In this document: positions 22,921 through 35,000 of the stretch, in pieces
How the letters are laid out: each line of letters opens with the position of its first letter
How positions within the stretch are numbered: position 1 is the first letter of the stretch
Source: Pseudoscleropodium purum
Lineage: Eukaryota; Streptophyta; Bryopsida; Hypnales; Brachytheciaceae
DNA length: 64,000 nt
Direction: 5' to 3'
Assembly: GCA_963969395.1 (NCBI GenBank)
Contig: OZ017796.1
Span: 16,246,501 to 16,310,500, forward strand
Translations under genes and position numbers: made by a program
The notes under the pieces: model-generated
What the model saw: only the letters and a program-made list of their open reading frames with translations
What the model was told of the DNA's origin: nothing
The model's database searches: none

Positions 22921-25900
22921 AAGGTTTCAATTTTTATATCTCTAGGATCAATGAAGAACATTGTATGTGTTCATTGTAACTTAAATAAAATTAGTAACAA
23001 GAAAGTCTCCATATTACCTATTCAAAACAACCCTAAAAAAACATGACATTGAAAGTAAACTATTATTTCAGGACAGAAGTAGTATTATGTATTATTATCT
23101 TACTAGTATTTAATTTCTATTCAAATACATTTAGTAATTTATTACAAAGTATTTTAATTATTAACTAGTATCTTTTGTAACTCACCAAATATCATATTAC
23201 TTAGTACATATTTGATTGTAAAGTTCCTATGACATTTTGAAAGTTGAATAGTTATTTTGAGGAACAAGTTTGATGAATTTACTTTACATTCTATTGATTT
23301 TGTTCACTGCATGACTATTGGAATTCACATAGTATAGAGAAGTAGTGGTTTTAGAAAACGTGATGATTGTACAGAGCTTAACGACATCATTAGAGAAGAG
23401 CATAATTTTTAGTAATCTTAGTATTTCACGTAGATTTTGGTGTGGGTTCTTGAACAATCAAAATATTAATCCTTGCTAAAATTTAAAAATAGTTTAAGAA
23501 TTGTAAAATAATTTTTATTTGCAATGGAAATTACAAATGTCATCTAATTTTTTGGATAGAACTTTGTAAATCTCACGTAACGGAATTAAAGGTCCGGGTT
23601 GGCAAGTGAGTGCCAAAATAGTGTTTTTTTTGTGTGCAAAGTAAATTTAAATAGTTAAAAGTGTTGATGATAATGTATGATTGGTTGATAATATTCATTA
23701 GAAGATTTTTGGGGCCTCTAGATGCCTGCAAGTTATCACAGCTTGCAAACGCAGGGAACAAATTCGGCACAGCGATCTGATGTGGTCGAGACTTTGCTAC
23801 GTCATTGACCAAAAAAAAATTTAATTTCTTTTTTGCATTTGGAGACTAAATTTTTTAATTTTTTTTAATTTTTTTATGAAAAATTAAATTATGACAATAG
23901 GATGTTCCCCTCACTGCGGGGAACAGCTGCGAGAAAATAGGCCCAAAATAGGCTTCTAGACCCCAAAAAACTCTTCTAATGTCACTTGTAATATTCCAAA
24001 CATTCAAACACTTCCAAAAATACTTAATTTATGTCTAAATCTTCACATAGGTTATCCACATGAAAGTGAAGAATTCAAGTCATATTAGTCAACACTTAAA
24101 ATTGATTTTACACAATGTTTTTACATAATAGGTAGTACAATAGAATTGTACAATAATATAAGTCTATCATTATTAGCCTAGCTATTTATTTTTCATTATT
24201 TAGTAATTAATCTATTCTTAAAATTTAATTTGAAACTTTAACATGATATTTTATATTTTATAAACTAACCAAACAAAGCTTATTAATTCTATTTTTTAAT
24301 TGAAAAAATTATAAAATATGTAAAATAAATAACTATTCTAATTATTTAGTTGAAAGATCATTTGTTATATTTCTAAATACAGAATGAAATGGAATTTTGG
24401 TTTTACTATAGTAATTTGCAATATACTCTACATATATATGGTGAAATTTTTTTAATTTTATTTGACAAATTTTCAATATTTGATATGAATTATTTTCATT
24501 TATTCTTCACGAAACTCAATAATTCTAAACCTTCATAAATCTTCACCAAAAAATAAAAAACATTATAATGTATACAAAATACATCTTCACATTTCTAAAG
24601 AAAAATAACATAAATGATTTTTATGTTGTAGAAAAATAGAACACATCAAGTGAATATATTGAAAGTTAAGTATATGATAACAAGCTTTCTCCTTTGAGGA
24701 TTAAAGCATTTCTCTCGTATTTAATGTGATTTGATGCTATATTAGTTTACTAAAATCTCACTACTTAAAATTAGTGCAAATTAAAATAACATTATATTTT
24801 ACGAATTTCCACATTTGGAGGGATAGTGATACCAATGTTTTGTCTTCACGCATATGATAAATTAGTATATTCTCAAAAAAGATAAAAATTCATCATCTTC
24901 ATTGTCATGTCATGAGTCTAACTTACAATTTAGGGCTTTGAAACTTGTACTTTTGGCTTATAACTTGTACTTGTAATAGACTTAATTATGAAGTCATTTT
25001 GAAACTTCCATTTATAAGATGCCTCTTTCAATGCTCATTCTAGAAAGCATTATAATTTGGGAGGGATGGCATTGAGGCATGGCTTGCTCTACTTGATTTT
25101 TTTACTCCACTCAACAACAAAACATGGTTGCATGCAATTTAATCTCATCATGTTGTCTCATTTTCCTAAAGGAAGTTTAAGTCCCATCTTTAGAAAAAGA
25201 AGGAAGCAAACTCAAATTTGTACCACATAAAAAAAAGTAGAACAAGCCATGCTTTGATGTCTTTTCCAAAAAATTCAAATTGCATTGAAATTCAAATGTA
25301 TTCTTAAAAAACAATAAAAGAAGCACCATATAAACAAGAGTTTTAGACGACTCTATAATTAACTCTATTGAAAGGTATGGTATACCCCCAAAGTATCCAT
25401 AACCAATTAAGGAATTAAAATTTTGAACGCTCTAGACATATTGCAAAGAGCATCCTATGTATAAAACTGAGTTTCGAAATTTTACATCAATTTCAAGTAT
25501 TTTTTAATTTAATCAAATTAAAAGGACAATAGACCCTATTGCAAATTTCAGTAAGAAATTTGGAAAATTCCTTTCTAGAAGGAAGTAAAATCCTTTTTTG
25601 GAATCATATTGTGAAGTAAATTTTATTGAATCGTTCATCTTCAATTTTTGAATTTTATTGAATGAAGTTTTACAAACTAAAATTGGAGACCAAATATTTG
25701 TATTTATTTGATTTTACTCTAAAATTATCAAAAAATATTGTGTAAAATTACAAAGTGTACATATGATTTATGCTATTTTAGATTTATGGAGTGAATTTTG
25801 AAATATTTGGAGTCATATTTGATTTTATAGTATTTATTTGAATAAAATTCAAAAATTTATGATATTTTTTACCAAAAAATTTGTGAATTTTGCTTTTTGT

Positions 25901-26808
25901 GCAAAAGAACTAGTTTTACCTTCTAATTTGATTTAATTAAAATATTTCAAAATTTGATTGAACTCTTTTGAATATAAAATTTTATACAAAACACAATTTA
26001 TATACTACAACAAATTCAAATCTTTATTATAAATTTAAATCCATGAATTAGTTATAGCCAAGCATTTGGGAATAAAAACATTTTGAGAGACAAATTTGTT
26101 TTTCTTTTGCTAACTAAAGATGTTGTTCTTTCTATTCTATATGATGTTTTGTTCCGATGGGACCAACAACTATACTACAAGAATCTTTGTCCCTATAGTA
26201 AAATCTCATTTTTTGAGTAGGGCTCTATATAGGCAAACTTTCTCACATGCAGCATTTGTGAATGCAAAAACCTCTTCCTTTTGATCCATAACCAATAACA
26301 TATTTTTGCCTAAGATTAAAATTAAAGAATCATTTTGAGAGGTTGTGTAGGCCTAGTCACAAAGAAAAATTCATACTAACCAAAAAAAGGATGTACAATT
26401 CCCTACATCCAATGACAAAGGATAGTATGCCGGATAGACTCATGAGGTTGCTCTACACAAATTTCTCAACATTTTACACTAACTTATGTGATCTAAAAAT
26501 TAATTAATAAGATAATTTTGAATTTCTATTACATACTTGATTCATTGTAGATTTTGAAATCAAAATTTTCATCATGTACAAGTATATTAATTTGGACAAC
26601 CTAATGAGTCTATTCAATGTAGACATCTTAAAAAAAATTCATTGCTACATGAAAAGCCCACTAGATTCACATGTGTCTTACAAGTTTTTATTGGTGAGAG
26701 CATCCCCAATGTACAATGAAAAATGACTTGATGGAATAATCTTCATTCTTTACTAATGGGAAATTAGAAACTTAAGAGTATCATCAAAGCAAACATGTTA
26801 GACAAGTA

Positions 26809-27794
26809 TTTAACCCCTAAAGTCCCAAGAGTCCCCTCCGGGGACACTTGGATTTTCAGATAAGCTCATTCAATCTTAATATTTGTCATGATTTTTCAAA
26901 CTTTTTGTGAGGTTGTAGTTTCTCACAAGCTTCTCGTGCATATAAAATTCATAGAATTTTGACTTATAGTTTAGAAGTTATGAGCATTTTTGTGAAAATT
27001 TTAATTTGGTGGGCAATTGCCAGCAATGGAATCTACCTTGACTATAGTAGGGCAATAGGTTCCATGATGAAGGGCTTATAGCTTTAGATAGTTATAGTCC
27101 TCCATTAAAAGTTCTAGGTATTTTAGAGCTCCCAATGATTGGAACAAACTAGAAACATACCTTGATCCTTTTCCATGCCATGCCCAAAGCCATATTCCAT
27201 TATTAATTCACATAGTGCTTCTAAATTCCATAGGTAATTGAGTTTGTTTTTTTTTGTTTTTTTTCAAATTTCTTTTCTGGAGATTGCAAAGGCATATTAT
27301 ATCTTTCAATCCACCATATGGATTTTTGAGTTTCAAATTTATGTGGTGGAAAACTTGCTCAAAAAATTATGTGAGGCATTGTGAACTTTTGGACATTGTT
27401 GCATTACAATATTTTTTTGGATGTGTTCCATGTCATTTTTTGACTTGAAATTTTTTGGAGACATTTCTAACATGATCTAGAATATGTTAGATTTTAAAAT
27501 TTAGGCACCTATAGTGGAAATTTTTTCCACAATCAATGGTCAAAGATAGCTGAAATTGTCAGGCACAGTTAAAAAATAAACAAAAAATGACTTCAAATGC
27601 TTATATCTTTCAATATGTGCAATCAAATGTCACAAAAATTTGATCACTTCTTCTTCTTCTATAAGTCAAATATAAGATCCTATGGTTTGATTTCCAGTAA
27701 AAACATTTTGTTGAAAATTTTGATGAACACGATAGTTGGGGCAGTTTTGAGTGGTTTTTGATAGAAAAATGGCCTTGGGACTTTAGGGATTAAA
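26809..27794. mobile_element. Second full-length TTTAACCCC-ended element, opposite orientation
   Basis: The left end is TTTAACCCCTAAAGTCCCAAG and the right end CTTGGGACTTTAGGGATTAAA, inverted copies with a single mismatch over about 21 bases. Total length is 986 bases. The sequence just inside the right end (CAGTTTTGAGTGGTTTTTG) is the reverse complement of the sequence inside the left end of the element at 21998, so this copy lies in the other orientation. A short palindrome, GTCCCCTCCGGGGAC, lies near 26832. There is no coding frame. Confidence 0.75.
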
Positions 27795-28012
27795 TCAATA
27801 AAAAAAATTGAATTTAAAATATAACAACCACAATTATCACAATTTTTATAGCATTTTTTTAATGATTCTTCCATAGATATGATTTGCAATGGTTTTGTAC
27901 ATTTTGTTTCTTTGGCTTGCTTCTAATTAGGGCTACTTTGGTAGTCCAAATTTAAAGTCCAAACATTTTATATCTATTGCAAGTTTTTTAATGGGCTTCC
28001 AACCATAGTATT

Positions 28013-28760
28013 TTTAACCCTTAAAGCCCAAAGTCCTTTTCGGAGGGCTATAAAAACAATCTAAATTGATATTTTAAGTGCAAAGAGCAAAAGAAAATTT
28101 AAGAATGTTTTTTGTATATCTTAACATAGGATCTTATAATATATAGACTAGTATGAGATGACTATGGGGAAAAGATTCAAAAACTTTGAATACTTATATT
28201 GCAAGATAATTTTGTTTAGAGTGAAGGAAACATGGTCTTTTGTCACTGTGGCAAAAAATTTATACTAAAACTTTGAATCTTCTTGACTTAAAATTTTTGC
28301 ATTTTTGATTTTGAATTTCAAAAATTATCAAAGAATTTAGTGGAGAGTCTACAAAAAATATTCAAAAATAAAATGTGATTTTTTTCTTCCGTTAAGAAAT
28401 TATTATATAAAAATAGGTACAAGATAGAGGGAAAAAAATAATCATTGATAACTCTAAGATGGAATTAAAACACACTAATTCCAATGGTGAGATTGTTCTA
28501 ACAATCAAATTTATCCCCATCAAGCTTTATTCTTTTTGAGAAATGTAAAAATTGAATTCAAAAACAAATTCAATGTATAATCTTTTTAAAAGATAGGTTG
28601 ATTGCTTGCAAATGAAATAAGATGCTCACACATAACTTTCTTATCACCTAACAATCCAAAGCTTTGCACTCTAAGATTTACCCCTTGCTATAAATCCAAT
28701 GCACTTTTGAGTGGATTAGACAACTCCATCAAAATTGCTTATTTTTTACAAATAGTGCAC
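28013..28760. mobile_element. Truncated TTTAACCC-ended element
   Basis: It begins TTTTAACCCTTAAAGCCCAAAG and shares interior blocks with the element at 21998 in the same order, including CCAATGGTGAGATTGTT near 28481 and CATAACTTTCTTAT near 28630. The right inverted end is absent, and similarity fades near 28.7 kb, just before another element starts. The right boundary is approximate. Confidence 0.55.
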
Positions 28761-28861
28761 TAGATTAGCAACAATGGAGATTCTTCTCGCTTTAACATGT
28801 TATTTAAAACTTTTGCAATTCGTTGAAAATCAAAATAAAGTATTCTACAAGTTGGACAAAC

Positions 28862-29450
28862 AAGTATTTCCTTTGTCCCACTAATAACTCTAAATCAAGC
28901 ACAATTTTTGTCCTACTAAAAATCTCCATTTTCTAATTTTGATTGTTGAATAAGCATTAGCCATGTCAAATAACCTTGTGGGGATAATTTGCAAGTGATT
29001 AGGGAGGGTTCTTCTCCTAGCAAGTTTGGCCTTGCCCATAATTATGAAGCACCTCATACTTGTTGCTTCTTCAAATAGTTGTGTTTGATGATGAATTCAG
29101 TGACCATTTTGGCGCTATGAAAATTGTTCATGAAGGGGGCCATGTTTCTTTATTGCCGGTATTTTCGCTAGGAGCAGATATTTCTAGAATCCTATTGTTG
29201 CCACCAACCTTTAAACCATCAGGAATGACAAGCTAGTAGCATTCACAAACAATGCTCAAATGTAATACTTTCCACATCGATTTGGGATGCCTAAACAACA
29301 ACACCCAAACTAAAGATTTTGCATTGATTTAGGGGATGGGTTGTTGATTTTTGAATGCATGTATCACTAGCTCAAAGACTAAAAATATAGTTAATCCCCG
29401 CCTCATGGGGAAAGAATTTTAGAGTCTTTTAGTGGGACAGAGGGAGTAAG
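28862..29450. mobile_element. Stowaway/mariner-like MITE flanked by TA
   Basis: The left end reads TA followed by TTTCCTTTGTCCCACTAA. The right end reads TTAGTGGGACAGAGGGAG followed by TA. The inverse of the right end, CTCCCTCTGTCCCACTAA, is the well-known Stowaway end of plant Tc1/mariner MITEs, and the TA on both sides fits their target preference. At about 590 bases it is long for a MITE. The interior is richer in GC than its surroundings, so it may have captured foreign DNA. No transposase is seen. Confidence 0.65.
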
Positions 29451-29469
29451 TTAATTTATCATCCAAAAT

Positions 29470-29840
29470 GATGATGATATTTTTCATTCAGTTTGCAGAG
29501 ATGGCATTATTCATTCACTCCCTGCTGTAACGAATCAGAAAGCCGTAAAATTAGAGCCGTTGGAGGAGGTCGTGACTTTCAGGTGCCACCAGCCAGTGTC
29601 GCGGCGACGTACATGTCCGTCACAGTCTTCGCGACAGACACCAAGGTGGTGACCAGACCACCCACTGACAGCATTTGTTACCCTGAAAATCCTCTATGAA
29701 GAAACCCGAAACCGGAACTGGATGAAAAACATCCGTCAGCCCCGGACAGCCAGGGTCATCCAATCATCCTCTCTTTGCGCAGGGAGGGACTACTGCAGGG
29801 ACGATGAAAGCATCACGTATATTCAATTCTAGGATCCGTA
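29470..29840. other. GC-richer island of unknown origin in AT-rich DNA
   Basis: Composition rises sharply for about 370 bases just after the Stowaway-like element. There is a 68-codon frame at 29493-29699, but it resembles nothing I know. The segments GTGTCGCG and CGCGACAGACAC form an imperfect inverted pair across 29596-29641. It could be a captured gene fragment or a relic of a promoter. Confidence 0.35.
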
Positions 29841-30530
29841 CAGATTAGGCTAGGGGGCCATGTTGCAAGCAAATCTGCATGTGTCATTGCAACATGTTGA
29901 AGGCCAAAAAGTAGTTGATGAATGACTTCATTATTCTTTGTGGAAATAAACTTGCCCAATGTGTGTGTATTGGTTTCAAGAATCTCAGTTTGGGGTGATG
30001 ACCTCCTTCATCATTTGTGGTTGGAGGCCAAGGGATGTCCTTTAATCATGTAAGGATGGACTTGTCTCCAAAGAAATCATCATTTTCTAATATCATGGGA
30101 ATCAATCGCCTAAAAAAATGGAAAAGTATTTCTTGGAAGTCAAATTATTGTAGAAGATGTTTCCTTTTAACAACAAAATTTCGAGGATGAATAGTTGCAC
30201 TTTTGCCCTATGTAGGAGAATTCTCTGTCATCCATTAGCCACTTAGTGTTGAAGGCAACATTATAGGATAGGGTTATAGGGTTAACCCGTAAACGATGTG
30301 GTAGATGCTTCTTGGTTGATGAATGACAAAGAATCTCTCCATGTAGGACAAATGTGCAACTATTCATTCTTTGACATTTTGTGTGAAAAAGGAGGGTTTT
30401 TTTTTTATAGTAGTTTGACTTTCAATGAGTATTTTTTTTTTAAGCCAACAATTCACACAATACCAGAATAGATGATTTCCACAATGACTTGCTTCAACTA
30501 TCATTTAAGGGTTAAGGATTAGTACTTGAA

Positions 30531-30806
30531 GAATGTTGAGGACTCAAAGTGTTTGATGGATGATTTCACTATTAATTGTAGAACTAAATAATGCATCCAT
30601 TAGTTCAATAATTGGAGCATTTTAGTGACTACCTTGGTTTATAGGTGCCATGTCTTTCAAGAATTAAAGCTTAACCCTTAAAAAACATGGCCGCCATGAC
30701 CAAGGTAGTCATCCAAAGTACTTTGATTATTAGCCCAATAGGTGTATTCTTTGTTTCTTTCGTGATTAATGAAGCCATTCATCAACCACTTTTGGGCCTC
30801 AATGTC
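30531..30806. repeat. Large imperfect hairpin with arms of about 108 bases
   Basis: The segment 30531-30638, ending GACTACCTTGGT, returns inverted at 30699-30806, beginning ACCAAGGTAGTC. The arms also share the inner words GATGAATG and TTGAGG, with loose similarity throughout. The 60-base loop holds TTAACCCTTAA. A further partial copy of the arm (TGTTGAAGGCC through TGATGAATGACTTCATTA) lies at about 29896-29940. It looks like a foldback element family. Confidence 0.55.
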
Positions 30807-31284
30807 TTTTAAAAATTAAGTTATTGCATATCAAGATTGAAAATCGGGTGGCAATCCAAAGAAACTTTGACTTTTCATCTTGTTTTGGCAATTTTGGTGT
30901 AATTTTTTGGGGCAATCTTTTGAAAAAAAATCAACCTCCTTTGCACTTTGAGACAAGTTTGTAGGAAATTTGGAGCTTCTTTGTAATAAATTTTGTCAAA
31001 TTGATAAATGGCAAAGCTACAAATTGATCAAATCTTTCTTATTATAATAAAGTATGAAACACAAACAAAAAAATATAGTTAAAAATAGTATAAGATGGTG
31101 TCTACTATTACAAACCATTGCCACATGAGCTACATTTAAGCTTATCAAGGCCAAAAATTTACATTGATAAGTTATCCGGGCTTGTATTTGTATGAATGAT
31201 GCTTAATTATAAGCTGACCTTATCTTCAATTGAAAGGAATGTACAGTACAGTGCCCTGCAAGGCTCTCGTGAAAGGCTGCCTTA

Positions 31285-31697
31285 ACCCTCATGCAGGCAT
31301 GCCATGACCATGCCGTTACGAAACTTGCTTAAGACTTACAGGCTTCATTTGCGTTGACTCGTGTAGAAGATTGCAACACTTTCTGCTAAGTTTATTCCAC
31401 ATGGGGTTTGTTTTTCGTTTATTACAAAGTGGCAAAGTGGCAACACTAAACGTTACAGTGGTGCTCTAAATTTCAACATTCATCCACAAATTGGATAGAA
31501 AATATGACGTTAGTGCATATTATCTACCTATAATTCTATTTTCATCCACAATTAGGCAATTTCATCCAAGATTTCTTATTTGTTTGAAGTTTTTTGGCGA
31601 TTTTCGGCTCTTTTACTACCATTTTTTTTATAGGCTTGGTGCTAGGCAAAAAAATTTGGTGCAATTTGACAACATATCACTAGAAAAAACAACATAG
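31285..31697 (+). repeat. Interspersed repeat, copy 1 (second copy at 54.87-55.19 kb)
   Basis: About 290 bases from 31407 are nearly identical, in the same orientation, to 54901-55190. Shared words include ACAAAGTGGCAAAGTGGCAA, GTGGTGCTCTAAATTTCAAC and GATTTTCGGCTCTTTTA. Weaker similarity extends left to about 31285 (TCATGCAGGCAT against TCATGCAAGCAT). The ORF at 31491-31697 is part of the repeat and has no recognisable product. No ends typical of an LTR were seen. Confidence 0.7.
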
Positions 31698-33089
31698 TTC
31701 CACATATTAAAAAAATGATTTTGATGTACATTTTGGTGGCTTAAAACCACTAGCACTTTTCAAAAGTGATGGTGATGAGAGGTGATGAGTATTTTGAAGC
31801 TATTGATGAAAGTTGAGGCATTTTGTGCTTTAAGGATGTCCATTCAAGGTGGGTTTAGTGTTATGTATAGGTTCTATCCTATGTTTTCAACTTTGAAAAT
31901 TTGTAAAATATTAAATAGTGACATAAAATTATAAAACCATTTGGGTTGTATTTCTCTTGAGTTCACTAATAACCTCGTCAAGTTTTTGTGGTCAATAGTT
32001 TAAAAGTAAAATTTGTCCTAGCTTTAAAATATTGTTTACACTAGTGGTAAAGCTAATTGGTATATGGAGAATCTTTTGAATAAGCAATTGGTAATGGTTG
32101 CTACTTTCAAAATGTCTTCGTTTTAATAGAGTCTAAATGGGGACTATAAAAGGATGTTAGGTTCTCTCAACATGTAGATTTTAAATATGATATGAATAAG
32201 CGTGAACTTTAAATGTAATATCATAGGTGTATCTAAATTGTTCCTAGACACTTAAGAAAGTCTACATTTAAGGAGAGATTCTAAATAGGTGATTCTAGTA
32301 TTACTCGGTCAATTTAGACGTGACTCAAAGCTCCAATGACTAATTATCTTAGTTGAAATTCATGACTAAGGAAATTCCCTTGGAAATTTCAAATGCAAGT
32401 TTGAGCGTCTCCAATATTGGTAGTGGAAAGTGGTAAAAGCTCATGCATAAGCCATGATAAATTTTTAGTATGATTTTACAATGGAATCAAAAGCATTTTA
32501 TATGAAATATTAAAAAAATTAATTTCCAATAATGAAAAAAATCAAATGCTCAAAAACTCTATAACATTATAATTGCATATTTGCTAGCTAGTCTTGGTGG
32601 CATGTAAAAAGGGAATGGTTATTATTGTAGAAGATAGATGGACTTATGTATGGAATCTTCTTATAGGCTTGAAGATAGGTTTGTTCCACTAAAACTAAAT
32701 GCTAAAAGGACATGACCCTATCACTAACTAAAGGTAGTCAAACAAATGTTAAAAGATGATGTGATGAATTGTTGCATTTTTAGTATCTACCATTTCTTAA
32801 AAGTCATTCATCTAACACTTTTTTTCCTTCCCATTCTTATTGGATTATTAACAATGATTTATCATTCCAAGTAAACACCCTAGCCTTTGTATGGAAATGC
32901 AATTGTAACTTCTTTCTTACAAGCATACAATAACAATAGAAATCATAGTAGTTGATCACCTAAGTTTGTTTATTTTCAAACCATGTATTGTAAAAACATG
33001 TATCATATATAAGTGACACTATTATATGTTGTTATATTGTTTAACCAATGTCAAATTTGATTTGGCTAAACAAATTGAATAATTCTCAC

Positions 33090-34050
33090 TCATTAATTTG
33101 ACAATTGTCCATCTTTTTAGCAAAAGTTTGTGCTACAAGGAGTGGAAATGCAATAGTAGCATCACAATGAATTTTTATAGCATTTGCATCAAGTGAGATC
33201 TTTCCCTAAGAGTCAACTTCATTAAAGCATGCTTTAAAGTCACTTCCATCAAATTCTTGTGCTATATTAATAAATATAGCAAAATCAACTCCCCTCACAT
33301 GAGATTTGCATTACAAATGTGATGCTTTGGTAAACCACCACCAAGAATAATGATCCATGTCTTTCTAGGTGTTGCATTCACACCTTCATAATTCATGGCT
33401 TTTATATCTTGGGCAATGTCTATTATAAGTTGATCTTCATTGTGAACCAAGTGTGTATACAACATGTTTCCAAATGATCCATCTGTAAGAGCTGGACAAT
33501 ATAAAGGATTGTTTTTTTTTTGAGCCCAATAGCAAATTGAATCTTGGTGATTTATTTTTTTGCCAAGTCTAGCAATGACTTTAGAAAGACTTCACAATGT
33601 ATCATTTCTTGTTGCTCCTTTAAAAGTTAATCAAAAATAGGTATTCAAATATGCAATAGTTTTCATTCAGCAACAACAAGTTGCCAAATAATGCGATTTA
33701 ACCCTTGTTTTCTATGAGAAGCCCCTTGAAGAGAAAAATCTCCTATATCAGTATTTGCAAGACATTTGATGAGATCTTCTTCTACACCACTAGTAAGGGT
33801 GACTTAAACATTGATTTATTTGTGCTCAATAAGAAACCTTATGGTGTCACGTACTTTGGAAGAAATAATAATAGATGTACATCCTAGAAAAATTTTACAC
33901 TTGATTGAAGATGAAGCTTTAGAATCCATATTCTTTTCATTTACATGCCTTTCATCAACATGATCATCACTAATCTTCCAATTTAACATACAATTCACTT
34001 TGTTGATGACATGTCCAAAATTTATTGCTTGAAAACCTATACAAGGGGTT
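33090..34050 (-). pseudogene. DHS: Deoxyhypusine synthase, intronless broken copy (probable processed pseudogene)
   Basis: Reading the minus strand from 34050 down to 33090, the translation follows deoxyhypusine synthase in order without introns: MLNWKISDDHV, then KCKIFLG, SSKVRDTIRFLIEHK, a stretch like [38 protein letters not shown], then [16 protein letters not shown] with the catalytic-loop lysine still in place, FDGSDFKA, and [18 protein letters not shown] near the C-terminus. The intact enzyme makes deoxyhypusine on eIF5A from spermidine. The copy is broken by several in-frame stops and frame changes and lacks the far N-terminus. Plant DHS genes normally have introns, so an uninterrupted run suggests a reverse-transcribed copy. 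No poly-A tail was identified with confidence. Confidence 0.85.
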
Positions 34051-35000
34051 CACTTAGAGTGTCCATTAGAAATCATGAGCGAACAAAACTTTGAACCCCC
34101 TATATACTTTTTGAATTTTAAATAAAACAAAAACAAAAATATAAATTGATTTTCCTACTTTGAAAGTTTATGTTTTGGATTATTGATATTTTATTTGTTA
34201 ATAATAATTAGTTACAGATTTTTGAAGTAAAAAGATAGAATACAAAATTAAAAAATAACTTTCACACCCTATATTATATAAAAAAAATTGTTTAAAAAAT
34301 GAACAAAAAATTCCTAAAAATAAATTTCTATTGAAAGCTCATTTTGAGTTAAAAATTGATTCAATGGTCATCTAAATGTGTTCTTTATAATTATTTGAGT
34401 TGAAAAACATGCTAGTTTAGTACATTTTCAACTTCTTCTAGAAATCATCTCATATTTTGTTTGAGTTGGAAATTTTGGCAATAGAAACCTGTAGTCATTA
34501 TTAAACAAAGCTCAAAATTTTAGGTTGAAATTATAATTTATTAAAAACCACTTGTTCGCTCATATATTGTTACTTCACCCAATGATTGCACTCTCAGGAA
34601 AAACCTATCAAAAATAAAGAATTGAAGAGGGAGTCATAGTTGATACCATTATTAAAGTCATATCCTAATATTAACTTGGAGTCACAAATTGTTTTTGATG
34701 CTTTTAGTACAACCTCCTGAATCATTAAGTTTTCATCTACTAAAGTCAACGTAGATGATTGTTGAATAGTAAAAATGTCAATATAACAAAAATCTTAGTT
34801 TTGAAAGTAGTTAGTTATGCAATATCAAATATACCATTTAATATTTATATCAAATTCACAAACTCATTTATTATAAATACATCTATTGAGAGCTTTTAAT
34901 TTCTTTATACTTTAATTTTTTAAATTTCTAAACTTAAACAATGTACTCTATTATACTAAAAGTCACCTAATTTCTAATACTTTAATCTTCAATCATTGTT

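Larger units (their letters stand above)
21701..28860. other. AT-rich repeat-filled intergenic field, first part
   Basis: There is no intact gene. Three members of the TTTAACCCC-ended family lie here (separate entries). The rest is AT-rich DNA with very short ORFs. A slightly GC-richer island at 23.57-23.81 kb and a small hairpin at about 23906 (GTTCCCC, six bases, GGGGAAC) are the only other structures I can point to. No reverse transcriptase or transposase motif was recognised. Confidence 0.5.
29841..35000. other. AT-rich intergenic field, second part
   Basis: Outside the hairpin, the interspersed repeat and the deoxyhypusine synthase pseudogene (separate entries), this span is AT-rich DNA without a recognisable gene. 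A slightly richer patch at 31.2-31.35 kb immediately precedes the interspersed repeat. Confidence 0.45.
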
